Positions 37,301 through 48,890 are shown, counted from the stretch's first letter. The stretch: DNA of 64,000 nucleotides from Trileptium ribeirensis (GCA_030248225.1 JASANE010016153.1:48646-112645); one strand, 5' to 3'. Program-made: numbers and translations. Notes: generated by a model from the sequence alone, not told the origin.

Positions 37301-40300
37301 TGCACTTACTTTTTAAATGTATGAGACCCAAACCAGGCCAATACTTCACAACCACTCGAGATACATGGGTGGTTTTGGTATCATTTTGTAGAGCATTTTA
37401 TCATGTATGTGTATAGCTACTAATGACGCTGGCTTGTCTAAATATTGGAGAATTGACCGTCCAGGTATATCGATATTCCCAGGTTCCCCCAGGTCACTCT
37501 TCAGGCTTCCCCACCCCTCCCACCAGGTATTTTCCTGCATGGCTAAGAATTAACGGATTTTGCTTTGTTGGGCTGAAACATAATATTATACTAATTTTCA
37601 CTATTTTGGCTAAAAATCATCAAATTATTCCCTGCGGGGGGGCAAAATTGCTTAGATTTTCTTTTGTTACATATTCGAATTTGCAACCAGTCGTTAAACT
37701 ACAGATATTTAACGTTTTCTGACAGTTTTACTTTGATCCAGCAGTTCAACTGGGAGGACCGCCCAGATAAGGTTTTGAGCCTCCAGCAGTTCGGAACTGG
37801 GACCTCCCACGTCTGTGTACTTGTGTATAATTTTGGTAATTTGCAGGAGCCACTGATGTGTTGTTATTATTTACTCTGCAGGGTTGGGTCCAAATGGGTT
37901 TTTGAATGGGCCCATAAGACACAAAACACGAAAATGGGCAATATTTGTGCAAACGCTCAGTCTATATTGGCTAGGTGTTATTGGTCTTATTTTGTAGAGC
38001 AATTTATGCTCGACGTATTTGCAAATTTTGAGTCCTCAAATACACAACTATTCAAGCAACATTGATGATATTCGGTGCATTATGTGACTTGTTCTCTATA
38101 TAGCTGTACACGTATCTCTAAATTACATATTCAACACTTAAAATTCACATAAAATAAGCTGCTAGTTACTACACGGACGAGCCGTGCACGATTTTGTATC
38201 GTTATTTATTGAACCTTTATATGAAAAATGTGTATTAAAGAAGCCGCTGGACCTCAGTATTTTTTCGCACTAGTGACAAGTTATTCTGAAAATCATCTGA
38301 ACACCCATCTTCTCTCGTTGGGATTGTTTTAGATTGAGTTATGTGCGACCTCCGCTTAGAAGAAATAGGTTAATTCTTATATCTGACTTGGAATGCGGCA
38401 AATTCTAATCTTATTGGTAATGTACATATTCTTGTTTACACAGTGCTTTCTTGAGATCTCCATTCACTGAAAATTTTTTCAGGGGCATGAACTGGGCCAC
38501 CCTGGTTCGAAATGATGGGGCAGCGGGATTTACCAGGGGCCTCTTGTCAGGAACACAGTATTACTTTTACCGTTTTGAGATGGCCTCCTGAGCTCCAACA
38601 TTGAACCTGAGTAAGCAAAGCGAGAAGAGTTTCCACTGAGTGCGCTAGGTATAAAATCGTGAAAATTTGTGATTATGTCTGTTTCTGTCGCGCATAATTC
38701 ATATTTACATGGATGGATTTCGAGGAATTTTTTCGATAGAAAAAGTGAAGACGATGTGCCCTTTAATTCCCATATTGCTGGTGAAAATGGCAAAACATAG
38801 GTTTTTAATTAGAATTATAATTATAATTTAGCAACGTTAACATTTTGAGTGGCAGGTCAAATTTTGGTCTTGTAGAGAGTCCAACTGTTAGGACGGTCAT
38901 TTTTGGTGGCACCTCAAATACTGGGATAGAGTGTTGGGCAGGATTGATCTGGGGCGAAGCCATAATATTTTCTAGGGCCATGACCTGTTGATAACCGTTG
39001 AAATCTGGGGGAACTGAAAAATTCTGGCTGTCTCTGGAGAGGTCAGGCCATGAAATGTGGGGCACCTTCCATCCAATCAGATACATACTGGATAGCGCAG
39101 CTTACATTCCTGACTTATTTTGATCTATTTAATGCACTTGTGAACCCAACGATGACGGCGTAGTATCTGGTTTATTTTACAGTTTCCTATGCATAGTTAA
39201 CTAGTGTCATGTTAACTTACAGTATTGATTCATATCGACACTTGTTCTTTGTGATTCACCTCGATCACGTCCTGCTGGTAGTTTAATATCGAAATGAAAA
39301 AATGAATTATAACTTTGTGTCTAATGAAAGTTTACAATTTTCTCATTTTTGACAATTTATTCATTTACTAATTTAAATATGGAGGTCAGGTTAAAAGTTT
39401 TTTACAAAAATATGTCGTACACTTCAATTCAAATTAATGGCTTTGCTTTCAAAACTGGATGCTGCCCTAAAACCTTTAAATTTCAAAAAGTTACCCCACC
39501 TCCAACCCCCCTCCAGCCCCTGGTCATCTACCCTGAAGCCGATGGACCGACGACACCTAGGGCTTAGCGCTATTGTTTTAAATATTGGTTAGCAAGATGA
39601 AGTTTGAAGATTGGCTGATTCTGGTCCGGAAAATATTTTGGCTTTTTCTTTTGTAGCAATATCTGAAACTTCGGGAAGAACTCAACAGTATACGACTGTC
39701 ACAGAACAGACACATGCACAGTAAAAAATTTAGCAAAATGGGGATAAGTATTCCAAAGCTATTATAACTACAGTGAAATATACACAAATCTTGGTCCGAG
39801 CTCCTGCTTTTGGATATGGGCTATCTAAGCCGTCGTGTGGATGATAGGACAATATCAGTTATATAGTATGCAGATTACAATAAACAGGCAGCCTCATTGT
39901 CAAAAAAGTTATATCAAATATTGCAAGACATATCTGTATTGCAATAACTCGTGTTAACTGTATTGTCAAACTTTCTTAACAAATCATTGTAGCGGTTATC
40001 ATGTTTTACGAGGAAACAGTAATCTTCGACTTAATTTTGATCCAAAACTGCTTAGTTCTTTCCGGTGGAAATCTTGTTTATTTTAACCTTTTTCAAATAA
40101 ACATTACTCTACCAATATAGGGCCTGGCTTTACTCACTCGTTGTGTACTGCGCTCAAATATTGCAACTCGTTACGTGAAATTGAGCTGAAGAATTATCGT
40201 CGATCGGAATACCTTTGCAGTCGTGATAGGGCTGCCCGGTCTGCAGATGTTGCCCATACAATAAGTGAATTATGCAATCAGTCACTCGTTTCGCTGACTC

Positions 40301-43300
40301 TCGACTCGGTCTATCACGTCGATCAGTATATATTGCAAGTTAGTTTTAATTATTATGACAGTACATAGTAATAAAATACTTGTGTAGTTTGAGGGCATAG
40401 CTTCCAAAAAGTTATCTCAAAAACTGTAATACGAAAACTTCGGAGTGCAAGAAATCACGCGAGTTTTAACAGACGCTGCTTAATGACAGTACTCACCTGG
40501 CTTCTGCAAATTGGTGGAAGGAGGAACTCAGGAATGTCGACCTCACCTATGTTCCACCAGTTCTTGCCCCAGGCAAATTTTTGCTTCCCCCGGTCATGTC
40601 TCCTGATACGTTTCTGCTCGACTAAAATTACTAAATATTTCTCTGATGTGATAAAATATGCTAATAATCTTTTGGCTAAGAAATCTCCAAACTTACCCTG
40701 TGGAGCTAGCGATCTAAAATTTCCTCTTTTTGAGCAAGCACAATAAATGCATTCAGTTATTTATATTACACATCTTTGACATTTTCTGATAAGTACATTG
40801 TATCATGGTCCTTTCAGTTCAACTGGCGAATCCCCATATGAACTGTCGAGACTCGCCACAATTCCCCCCAATTCCGAATTGAAGTGACCACACAGGTCAT
40901 GCCCCAGATATAATTTTGGTAGCTTGAAGAAGCCAGCGCACCGAAATTGCCCTTTGCTTGTGTGATGCTAGCTCGAGTCGCTAGAAAAGTCACATTCATT
41001 GCTATGGAATGTGTTTTATGTTGATTTTGCATTTCTGACGAAACAATAATCAAAATGTTTGAAATTTAGCAGGCGAAGCTAGATGACTTTCTACTATGGG
41101 CGCTAGGAGGAAAACCGTGAAAATATTTTTTTTTTATGTAGGTGTAACCCATAAGGCTCATTTTAGGGTACATGCATCTCCAATTATTTTTGTTTGATAG
41201 AAGAAGTGTCGGAGATGTGCCTATATTTGATCGTTAAAAGTTCCGACCCCATGTTTCGTCCCAAAATAGCCGAAAACTGGTTTTAAGGTATTCTTCGAAA
41301 TCTGGTCATACGGGTTAAGAATTTCGCTGCCCATATCTCGCAACGGAGGTATCGTATTATGGAAAAAGAAGACTACTGACCGAAATCACAGTTACAACTA
41401 TGCTAAATTTCATTTTTGTCGGTCCACTGTGGGCTAGAATGTGTATCGTTGATTGTCCATTTTTCACATTTCGGTGTCATATTGCGTGTTTGTGCCTTGA
41501 AGCTGTCGTATTTGAGATCATCGATCATGCTGAATACGATGGCTTTGTAATCTATAAACTAATTTGATTATATATCTCAGAGATTTCGACTGTTTTGCGG
41601 TCGGTAAACATTTTTTCTTAACATAATCAGTATTAAACTAGTTTGGCTTATATTATTTTTATGGCATCAAGAATGTTATATAATAATATTATAGGTTGTT
41701 CGGTTGCCGAATATGGAGATTTGCATATTAGCACTCCAGCACTAATATTTCAGAACTTTACAGTTTACAAAGGGTTTAAGGACGACAAACCTGATTTCCA
41801 GAAAGTTCTGCCTTCAAGTGTTTGGTAAATATTGCTTTCATTTAGAACGATCTGTATAGGTTATTCGGTACGCTGAATACATTGATGTTACCATCTAGAG
41901 TCCAACGTGACTATACCGTAGCTTTTCAGGGTGTTAAGGTAGAACGTTCGGTGAACTCGATTTAGCAAAGAATGTACCATCAAGAATCTTTAGGGTCTGT
42001 CGGCACTTATTGGGCTATGCTTGTTTTCGGAGCCATTAAGTTATAATATGGTTTAAAATACGAGGGTCTTGTTCTGTCTCATCTACCCGATTAGCATTAT
42101 AAGACTACATGGGTTCCAGAGGTTTTTGGGTGGAATATACATCAGATGCAAAGTCTATTACAGGTGATTGACCGTAAGAACATCCGTAGATGACCCGCGC
42201 TTCATCCGTTTCACGATCGTTCCAAAGATATCAGTTTGTAATTTATTTATGTTTTAAAAAATTTCTTCAAAATTTGGAAGTTTTGTCAAAATTGATTACT
42301 TATGTTTTCGGTTAGCAACTACAATGCTGTTAATTATTGCAGCATCTGTTATTCAGGTACCCGTTGGTTTACTTGTTTTTTATCTCCATCGTATTATTTT
42401 GTTGAAAAGTTTCCATGTTCTAGTATACGTACAGTCGCGGCCAGAAATAAGTACAAAATAATCTTTGAAATTTCCAGCGATTTCGATTAAACGAAATTTC
42501 GATCAAGTTTGATTTGGATCAGGTTCGATTGCACTTATTTTTGGCAGTGCTGTAGGTGTGTGTAGTGTTTTGTTATCTGAAATGGTTGCTCGTTTTTATG
42601 TTTATTGTCTTGGTCGAGTTTCACAGCATAAATCGAAACAGATGTACCGTATTTCGGCTCGTTCCTTACAAACGGTATGTGTAATGACATATTTTTTAAA
42701 AATGTCAATGTGATATTAAGCCATAATAAATGTACTGCTAATGTGGAAGACGCATTTTTGTTTTGGAGATAGCTAATAATGTAAGAAGTGTGCAGCAAAA
42801 ATAATTTTGAAAGGAAATATGTACATCGAGATGACATACTTATAACATGAACGACTACGCAACGCAGATGAATAAGTAGAGAACCACTTTACTGTACACG
42901 TAAGTAAACGCAAATTTTTTATAAATAGCAATTGTTAAGCTGTTAATTTTGTGCGAACAATTTGGGAATCTTCAAAAATTTGCGTTTGTTTCTGATCATA
43001 ACTGTAGGTTGCCGAAAAATGTTTCTGATTTATTTACTTTCATTCTGGCGGGTCAGTTTCCGCACATACTTTGCGGTGTTCATAATTTTAGAAACTGTCG
43101 GAAACGCGAACACTCCGTAGCCTTTTCATCAAATTCGCGCCAAACTCTCCTTTGATGGATACTCGTTGTTTGGCTAATATCGGTTCATCGCTTGCGACAC
43201 TTACGGTGTGGCGTCCGGACAAGTCGATACGAGTGTCGTGTGAGCAGCTGGAAAATATGGCAGTCTGCCTGACTGGTATGATGTAACAGCTTTGTTAATA

Positions 43301-45297
43301 ATCAGTTTTATAAAAATACAATTGTAATATCAATAATCATACACAGATAGAACCACTGAAGGCAAATTTTGCAGTCGAATAATAAGGTTTAGCAAATTAG
43401 CTATACAAACAATGTTATTTTTGTGTAGATTGTTCGTTTTGTATGCATTAATAGGTGAAGATTTAACATCTTTGTATGGTTTCAGTGCACAGGCTCACAA
43501 CTATTGTGTGGTGATCGACAGTAGTGGACAAAATATGTGCATAAAAATTAATGCGCAATTGGAACCAAGGTACAATCAAACCAATGTTAGAGCGTTCGTT
43601 TACAAACGATCGTAAACGAACCTTGTGACCTTATCATTAGTGTGTACCTGGTACCGTTGGCGATCAGCAGTAGATAAATTATGCATAACTTTGTTTCAAA
43701 CCGAAGTCAATTACTGTCATAGCTGCTATACACTACCAGTCAGAAATGAACGCTGCTCCCATTTTGTTGTATTACTGCTCGGTCGTTGCTCACTCGCTGG
43801 AAACTTGACTGAATATAAAATATTTCTCGCGTCTACTACAGGTGTGATCGAAACCTTTAGTTTGAAATTGATATAGATTTGAATTTTGAGTGCCCAAAAT
43901 CGAAATTTTGGTTTAATCAAAATCGGTCGAAATTTTAGTTATGGAAATGGGTTGTTTGGAATTTGTATTTCTGTCATTAAGGTAGTTCTTACATTGTGTT
44001 TCGTAGAATCTTCTATAACTTTTGATATGGACCTGAATTTCGTGAAGAATTTGTGTCCTTTATCTGAATATACTGCACATGTTTCGTGCTATCTTAGATA
44101 ATAGTAATTTCGTAAAATGATAATAAATTAAGTGGCGTATACATTTTACCTAGATGCGGTGGCGCCATTAACGTACGAAACGAATGCCATGTCGTAGGAA
44201 GCTAAAAGCTATTACTACAGAATTGCCACAGACTAACCTTTTTGCTCTAAATTTCGGAGATATTATTCTTAATATGATTTTAGTTTAGCACGAATTTTTT
44301 TCGAGCTATTCTCGCGCGAGTGACTGTCATTTTTGAGGAGTGCTGTACAAAGTGCAGTTAGTGCCATAATGTCTAATAATAATGTGAAATGTAAATTTTT
44401 CCCATAACTGGAGTATTAATGTGGCGAAATACCCTTTTTCCGGCCAAAATGCGTGTCTAGTATTTTGTGGTCGAAATAATTTATTATTTTGTATACCACG
44501 TCTGGCACGACTGATACATAAAAGTTAACATCGTGGACTTGATTTATGGTCCACATTGTTACGTTGTTACAGTATGCATTTTCTAACGTGAAAGTTTTAT
44601 ACATGTAAGCGAAAATTCGCCTTGCGTATCGAGATGTATAGAAAATTAATTTAATTAATCGTTTATAGTCTTGCAACCTACATAGCAGCTTCTCTAAATA
44701 TTTTTTTAATTCTTTATAAAGGATTTGCCTTTTAAGGAAACATAATACTTTGACAGTGTATGTGTTGAAATCCTACGATGTTTGTTGAGATTTTTGGTCT
44801 AAACTGGTTCAAATCATCTGTTCCAATGTTTACTCTGCATAGTTTTGCAATACAGTTTTGTACTTTCGAGATATTTTAACCTAATTACTGTTACAGGCAT
44901 TCGTAAAGTCGTGTTTGGTCGTATTGTTGTCGGGATAACGACCAATGTAGCAATAATATTTGGCCGCTTCAAATATTTGGACACTGTTTCGTTTGGTGTA
45001 AAGAATTTTGATGACAGCTTGCTTGCTGCATTAGCTTGTGACAATTTAAAACATATTAGCGTTTATAGCGATCATGCCCGAATAACTAACCAGGGTTTGA
45101 GTATTTTTGCCAAGCTGACTCCACATCTTATTTCGCTGTCCATCGAGAACGCATTAATTAACAACACCGGTGTATTGAATATTCTTTCGCAGACTGACGT
45201 TTGGCCAAACCTTAGGTTACTGCGATTGAACATGAGCAGGTGCACACCAGAAATAAAATTCCACAATAGAAGGCGTCTCAGAGTTGAAATATTATGA
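25047..45297 (+). CDS. F-box-like / leucine-rich-repeat protein gene, six exons, 567 residues
   Basis: Exons: 25047-25377, 33329-33604, 35740-36033, 40121-40338, 43092-43275, 44897-45297. Every intron is GT-AG, the phases are 1,1,1,0,1, and the sum is 1704 bases, 568 codons ending in TGA. Residues 21-36 (LDTLSSEVLFMIFSKL) match the start of an F-box, the Skp1-binding motif; the rest of the box is divergent. From about residue 110 to the C-terminus the protein is a series of irregular leucine-rich repeats: NVESVELKG, LTLKRFSF, CPNLRILSLTG, CNSLREIELKN, QSLVSLTLDSV, TRTLRSLFIKF, SSLATLTVW, FKYLDTVSFG, CDNLKHISVY, HLISLSIEN and WPNLRLLRL. This is the layout of FBXL substrate receptors of SCF ubiquitin ligases; the target is unknown. 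The weakest call is the first donor (CAA|GTTCAG); the frame stays open to 25526 if unspliced. An AATAAA lies at 45857-45862, about 560 bases past the stop. Confidence 0.8.
26148..28430 (+). repeat. Two tandem copies of a roughly 1-kb unit with duplicated flanks, in intron 1
   Basis: The segment starting CAATGATCAAGCTCCA near 26294 is repeated from about 27300 (CAATGATCAAGTTCCA) with the same order of landmarks: GTGTGAAACGTAAGTAGGG, AAGCCAGGTCGATGCTTGTA, GGGAGGCGACTGGAGACAGA, CCATCGCAATACATTAAGTT. Each ends in a degenerate GTTCCG array followed by TTATTCCCTG. A further block (GCATGTTATTG..GTCAAAACATT..ATTACCGTCGGAGA) lies before the first unit (26148-26250) and after the second (28318-28430). 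The arrangement suggests unequal exchange within an element. No coding frame is shared between the units. Confidence 0.8.
27215..27290 (+). repeat. GTTCCG hexamer array
   Basis: Runs of GGTTCCGGTTCCGGATCCGG and variants close the first 1-kb unit; a shorter form closes the second at 28214-28268. Confidence 0.8.
28431..29850. other. Intron 1 sequence without recognised features
   Basis: AT-rich. A short (AT)n-like patch lies at 29600-29645, and a lone A-box-like TTGGCTTAGGGG at 29674 lacks a B box. No exon-like signal was found. Confidence 0.35.
29851..30868 (+). repeat. Interspersed repeat family E, copy 2, in intron 1
   Basis: Same start (GTGTGTGTTATCGGCCATAA), internal blocks and end (CAATCTCGATAGAGTTAC) as the copy at 24015-24984, same orientation. 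The last 50 bases, including AAAAAGCGTAGGTGTACCTA, are nearly identical in both copies, while the interior differs by indels and block number. Confidence 0.75.
32170..32944. mobile_element. hAT-like non-autonomous DNA transposon in intron 1
   Basis: The left end CAGCGGTGGATCCAAGAT and the reverse complement of the right end (CAGGCGTGGATACAAGGT) form short terminal inverted repeats. Flanking octamers GTATGATA (32162-32169) and GTATGGTT (32945-32952) agree at six of eight bases, fitting the 8-bp target duplication of hAT elements. A G-homopolymer of ten or so lies just inside the left end. The 775-bp interior has no transposase frame. It sits 385 bases upstream of exon 2. Confidence 0.6.
33329..33604 (+). 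CDS. Exon 2 of the F-box/LRR gene
   Basis: Acceptor TTATTTTTTAG|AG and donor TCGG|GTAAAT; 276 bases, phase 1 in and out (residues 111-202). Encodes FLAFLKERCANVESVELKG followed by a charged insert and TSLSFDGIFVS, the first leucine-rich segments. Confidence 0.8.
33605..35739. other. Intron 2 of the F-box/LRR gene
   Basis: AT-rich; the frame at 34501-34785 looks like chance. No repeat was recognised. Confidence 0.5.
35740..36033 (+). CDS. Exon 3 of the F-box/LRR gene
   Basis: Acceptor TGTTACAG|AA and donor CCAG|GTGCGT; 294 bases, phase 1 in and out. Carries SNILTLKRFSF, HCLEEIHLDEV and CPNLRILSLTG leucine-rich segments. Confidence 0.85.
36572..37105 (+). repeat. Diverged tandem repeat of about 280 bp in intron 3
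   Basis: GAATGTCCGGTATGGGGTTT..TTGACACGCAAAACTTAA..GATTGATTCGC at 36573 recurs at 36855 (GAATGTCCGATATTGTGGTT..TTGACACGCATAACTCAA..GATTGATTCGC). A fragment restarts at 37083. It is non-coding. Confidence 0.65.
37440..38800 (+). repeat. Interspersed repeat family G, copy 1, intron 3
   Basis: Landmarks TTGGCTAAAAATCATCAAAT, TTTTCTGACAG, CAGTTCAACTGG, ATAATTTTGGTAATTTGCAG and, after extra sequence, CGATAGAAAAAGTGAAGACG match in order a second copy in intron 4 (40480-41260). Copy 1 has about 400 bp more between 38050 and 38560. Confidence 0.55.
38801..40120. other. Rest of intron 3
   Basis: No exon-like signal or repeat recognised; ordinary AT-rich intron DNA. Confidence 0.4.
40121..40338 (+). 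CDS. Exon 4 of the F-box/LRR gene
   Basis: Acceptor CCAATATAG|GG and donor GCAA|GTTAGT; 218 bases, phase 1 in, phase 0 out. Contains LKYCNSLREIELKN and LCNQSLVSLTLDSV. Confidence 0.85.
40480..41260 (+). repeat. Interspersed repeat family G, copy 2, intron 4
   Basis: Same orientation and order of landmarks as copy 1: TTGGCTAAGAAATCTCCAAA, TTTTCTGATAAG, CAGTTCAACTGG, ATAATTTTGGTAGCTTGAAG, then TTTGATAGAAGAAGTGTCGG. Copies 1 and 2 bracket exon 4. Confidence 0.55.
41261..43091. other. Rest of intron 4
   Basis: AT-rich. Near 42486 the sequence AAACGAAATTTCGATC resembles a palindromic AACGAAATTTCGTT found again at about 46317, so both may be scraps of one repeat. Confidence 0.35.
43092..43275 (+). 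CDS. Exon 5 of the F-box/LRR gene
   Basis: Acceptor CATAATTTTAG|AAA and donor ACTG|GTATGA; 184 bases, phase 0 in, phase 1 out. It is easy to miss because the reading frame is closed just outside both splice sites. Encodes KLSETRTLRSLFIKF and IGSSLATLTVW, two leucine-rich segments. Confidence 0.8.
43276..44896. other. Intron 5
   Basis: No exon-like signal. A 9-bp-stem palindrome TTCGTTTAC..GTAAACGAA lies at 43595-43620. Confidence 0.45.
44897..45297 (+). CDS. Exon 6 (last coding exon) of the F-box/LRR gene
   Basis: Acceptor CTGTTACAG|GC, phase 1; ends at TGA 45295-45297. Contains CDNLKHISVYSDHARITNQG and HLISLSIENALINNTGVLNI, repeats of the irregular type found at the C-terminus of FBXL proteins, then WPNLRLLRLNMS and a short basic tail. 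Confidence 0.85.
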
Positions 45298-45738
45298 CTG
45301 AATATTGTGGCGGTAGCATTTTATATGTGGTAAAGCATCTCACCCTAAAGGAGAAATAATAACCGCTGGCTTTACCTTAGGTAATAGCAACTATTTATTA
45401 TTGTTCCTCTGCAGCTGCTACGTAATCTTTAGTAAACCAAACAACAGCTGCAGCAATCCTTATGATTTTTTCGATGGTTAAACAAATAGAAAGAGGCATG
45501 GGTTAGGATATAAAGCGTGATGCATATCGTCTTTCCAAAAGTGGTTTGGTTTTGTAACCGTTTTTCGTGGCTGTTACCGAGAAGTTCGGGTGGCTAGCTT
45601 TCCATGTTAAATTTCTGTCCCGTTGGCCCGGTTTCTTGCTGTTAATTACTTTGTACGCGCTGGTCTGCAGTGTTTCAAACCTGTTTGAGGAAAGTCGCAC
45701 CACACTTCAAATGACCCGCAATGTTATGCAGAACTGTT

Positions 45739-45817
45739 TTTAACGTGGCCGACTGGTTTAGTGCACTGTCTCGTCGTACCAGTACAGAAGGTGTGGGTTC
45801 AACTCCAACTCCGGCAC
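45739..45817 (+). repeat. tRNA-derived (Ser/Leu-like) SINE head or tRNA pseudogene
   Basis: An A box TGGCCGACTGG (45746-45756) and a perfect B box GGTTCAACTCC (45796-45806) are 39 bases apart, as in a class II tRNA with a long variable arm. The T stem keeps four of five pairs, but positions expected to form the acceptor stem do not pair. An AT-rich tail follows. This fits a tRNA-derived repeat, not a working tRNA. Confidence 0.5.
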
Positions 45818-48460
45818 TTTAATTTTTTATTTTGAAGTCGGTTTTTGTTTAAAACAAATAAATGAATCTTCTAATATAATTTTTATGGCATTAAGGTAAC
45901 GTGATTGCGTCCTTGCTGTGTAGTTTATTATATAACTGTTTGAATTGATAAACAATGAATTTATATAACAAAGGCGAGACAATGTATGTTAACAGCTATT
46001 GACGATCAGAATATATAGAATCATAGATCACAATATAACGCTTCATGTTGAATTTGTGACCCCAAAATTCTATAAACTCAACAGTCCGTGCTCAGGATTC
46101 GATATAATATTACATCGGAGAATTGCCACTTGCGCCAACTTAGGGTGAGCAATACACGAAACCGAACTATATCGCGTTCGATCGATCTTCTTTCAAACGA
46201 AAAATACGTTAATTAAACACAAACTAACATTTTTATTAAATTATTTTTTCATTTTAACGTAATGGAAATTAGGCAAATTAATCGCAAACGATCGATTTTC
46301 ATTCAAACGAACTTGAACGAAATTTCGTTCGATTTTTGAGCACTTTGTAACTGTATTATAATGACAACATACATTTGGTTATTTGGGACAATTTAAAACA
46401 TTACGGCCCATGTTACATTTAATGGTCGGACGGTATATATCGTTAGAAAAAAGAATAGATTAATGCGGGTTGTTCGGGGCAGACAGCCTACGTACATATT
46501 GATTGGCTTTAGTTTAAGCGTTGTATAAGATAGGGAGCTTTGGCTTAGAATATCGAAAACCATGTATAGCATGTTTCAGTTCTACTCATAAATGTTAATA
46601 CATTACCCTAAATTACTATGTGGTGTAGCATTTAATGGTTATGGTTGATACAGGCAGTGCGTGGAGTCGGAGAAATAATCCGTTAAGTATGTAACTCACA
46701 TGATATATTGTGGGCTTTTTATCGCTAACAACTTCAACGTGTGCCGGTTTAGTCGCCATTGTGACGGGACGAATGGTATTTGTATATACTTATATGCTTA
46801 GACAATAAAGGTACAACTACACTAGTCACAATTGAAAGCTGTTGGTTCGTTGCTCGCTCGTAACTTGCTCGTTGTGAAAAATTTATTTTGCAATTATTAT
46901 TATAGTTTGTATTTTGTTCGCTCGCTCGTAAGGTGACAATCAACTCCATACTTATATAAAATTCAATATACCACGCGTTTGACGCTTTTATGACTGCAGT
47001 TTAACAATAAATAATATTACGTTGTAGTTACCAAGCGTTGCAGTTACTAAATTCGCGTCGACTGCCTAAATAATTGTTAATCCCCACTCAAAATAAATAC
47101 AAATTCTGGTCGTAAACGGTTAAGAACTTATGTAGACACTCCGAATTTATCAAGATTCCAGAGGTCAGTGTTACGTAATGACAGTCAATTTACCATCGGT
47201 TAGTACTGTGAAAAATACGGCAGCTGTTGGATCTTTGAAACAAACTAGTTTACGGACACATTAAATACAGGGCCTTCTTTTTGAACTATGTAATACAATC
47301 TATTTTTGACAGTGTGTAAAAAAGGCAAATTGCGTGTATATACATAATGAAAACGATTAAATTATTCATTTGATCTCGTGGGTTTCAAACATACATGCTA
47401 ATAGAAAATTTAACGTCAAGGGCTTTATGTACACTGAATTGTTTGTGAATTTGTTTAATTTATAATGGTGAGCGTTAATATTGTATTTGGTGTTTATGTT
47501 AAGCAGATAATTCCATATAAAAACTTCAAAAATAGTCCTCACGATGGCATCCCAAAATAGCTCTAGAGGTCACATTTTCTACAACACTGTTAGGATATTT
47601 AGTTTCACTGTATTTCGTAAGATAGATAAGCATTAATATTTCGTGGCTGTGTCAAATCAATATACGCGTTGGGTTTTGTTTCAACCGGCAGTCGTGTTGA
47701 AAAATAATCGCAAATAATGCACAAGCTTGTACCGCTGTCGTTGTCGAACTACTGCGTGATTCTAACAAGTCACTAGTAATTTAAACAGCCAAACTGATCT
47801 TATCTCGAGCTACTGAGGTACAGTCTGTATCGCTGTTGTAGTAGTTCACGCGTAAGCAGCGTGTAAACTTTTTGCTTATATATAGATTTGTAATTTAACA
47901 ACGACTAACAACATCTTATGTTTCAACAGCCACATACAAACTAATCTGATCAATGTGGATGCGACATATTGCATCGCATGCATCATTCTGTTGAAATATA
48001 TTTTAGTTTTTTTAGTACACTCACCATGCATTGTGTTAGTATAATATGTGTTAACAAATATCCCACAGGCAGCAACATTATCCGCGATTTAGTTCAGACG
48101 ACCCATTACAAATGGCTTTTTATTAATATAAATTGGTTAGTCAGTACAGTTTGTGTTGCATTACTTTGAATTTGACTATTGTGCACACGACAAGGCCAAG
48201 ATGACCTTGAGCGGCCAAAGTGCAATGCATACCACGCCTCTGCTCCTTGAACCCCACTCGAAGCTGTTTTTTCTAACGGTATAACGTATTGAACCTCAGG
48301 GTTACCTGGAATCGATATACTAAACCAGATTTTAACAATATAAAATGGGTCTGTGTTAGCTTAAACTATTCGCGCGAGTCGGGTGCCATTTTTGAAGGAT
48401 CCGAAGGCGAAAACTAGAAATTCCAAGTGTGTGTGTTCGAAATTGTTATATGTACTAGGA
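45818..48460. other. Intergenic stretch downstream of the F-box/LRR gene
   Basis: AT-rich. Two related pieces with GATCGAT, TTCAAACGAA and the palindrome AACGAAATTTCGTT occur at 46170-46330, and GCTCGCTCGTAA is repeated at 46850 and 46918. No gene was found. Confidence 0.4.
46420..46565 (+). repeat. Solo diverged copy of palindrome block B
   Basis: CGTTAGAAAAAAGAA, a GCGGGTTGTTCGGGG patch and GGCTTAGAATATCGAAAACC follow in the same order as in the blocks at 52131-52300 and 57974-58145 of the giant inverted repeat. It shows that this block also exists apart from the palindrome. Confidence 0.5.
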
Positions 48461-48469
48461 TTAGTTCTG

Positions 48470-48890
48470 GCCCTAAGGGGTCCGAGCTGCACCACCATTT
48501 CCTTGCTGTGGTGCACGGACAACCCCGGCTTCCACGACCCCCCGTTGAACCGCTAGTTGACCAAAGGGGAACCGCTTAGCTTGGCAGATTGCCAGCGGGT
48601 TTACCAGGCTGTTCGGCCATGCCCCTATATGGGTCCACGTGCTAGTGGTATTACCGTTACCCTGAGGGAGGGTCAACCCTTAAGCCTGCTCAAAGGTAGT
48701 ATGGCTGACCCGCCTTAGCCTAGAATCCTTCAAGGGCTGTGTCCAAGTATTGTCTGTGTGAATCCCTAGCTATCGCTTTCCTTAATAAACCTATTCCGGA
48801 CCTCCACGTGTGTAAGGTAGCACTAGCAGTAATGGGGCGCTAACCCCAGGGCCCTTTTATTTTGTTCGGGCATGTGTTTCATGGTGGGGA
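48470..48890. repeat. GC-richer dispersed repeat, copy 1
   Basis: GTTTACCAGGCTGTTCGGCC followed by ATGCCCCTATATGGGTCCACG (48599-48640) and, farther on, AATGGGGCGCTAACCCCAGG with GGCCCTTTTATTTT. The same two blocks, closer together, occur at 50850-50985. A hairpin TGCACCAC/GTGGTGCA lies near 48489-48517. Confidence 0.55.

Noticed and set aside
42949..43155. 68-codon frame as exon 5
   Set aside because: The correct exon (43092-43275) is in a different phase and fits splice sites, phase and leucine-rich pattern; this frame does not.
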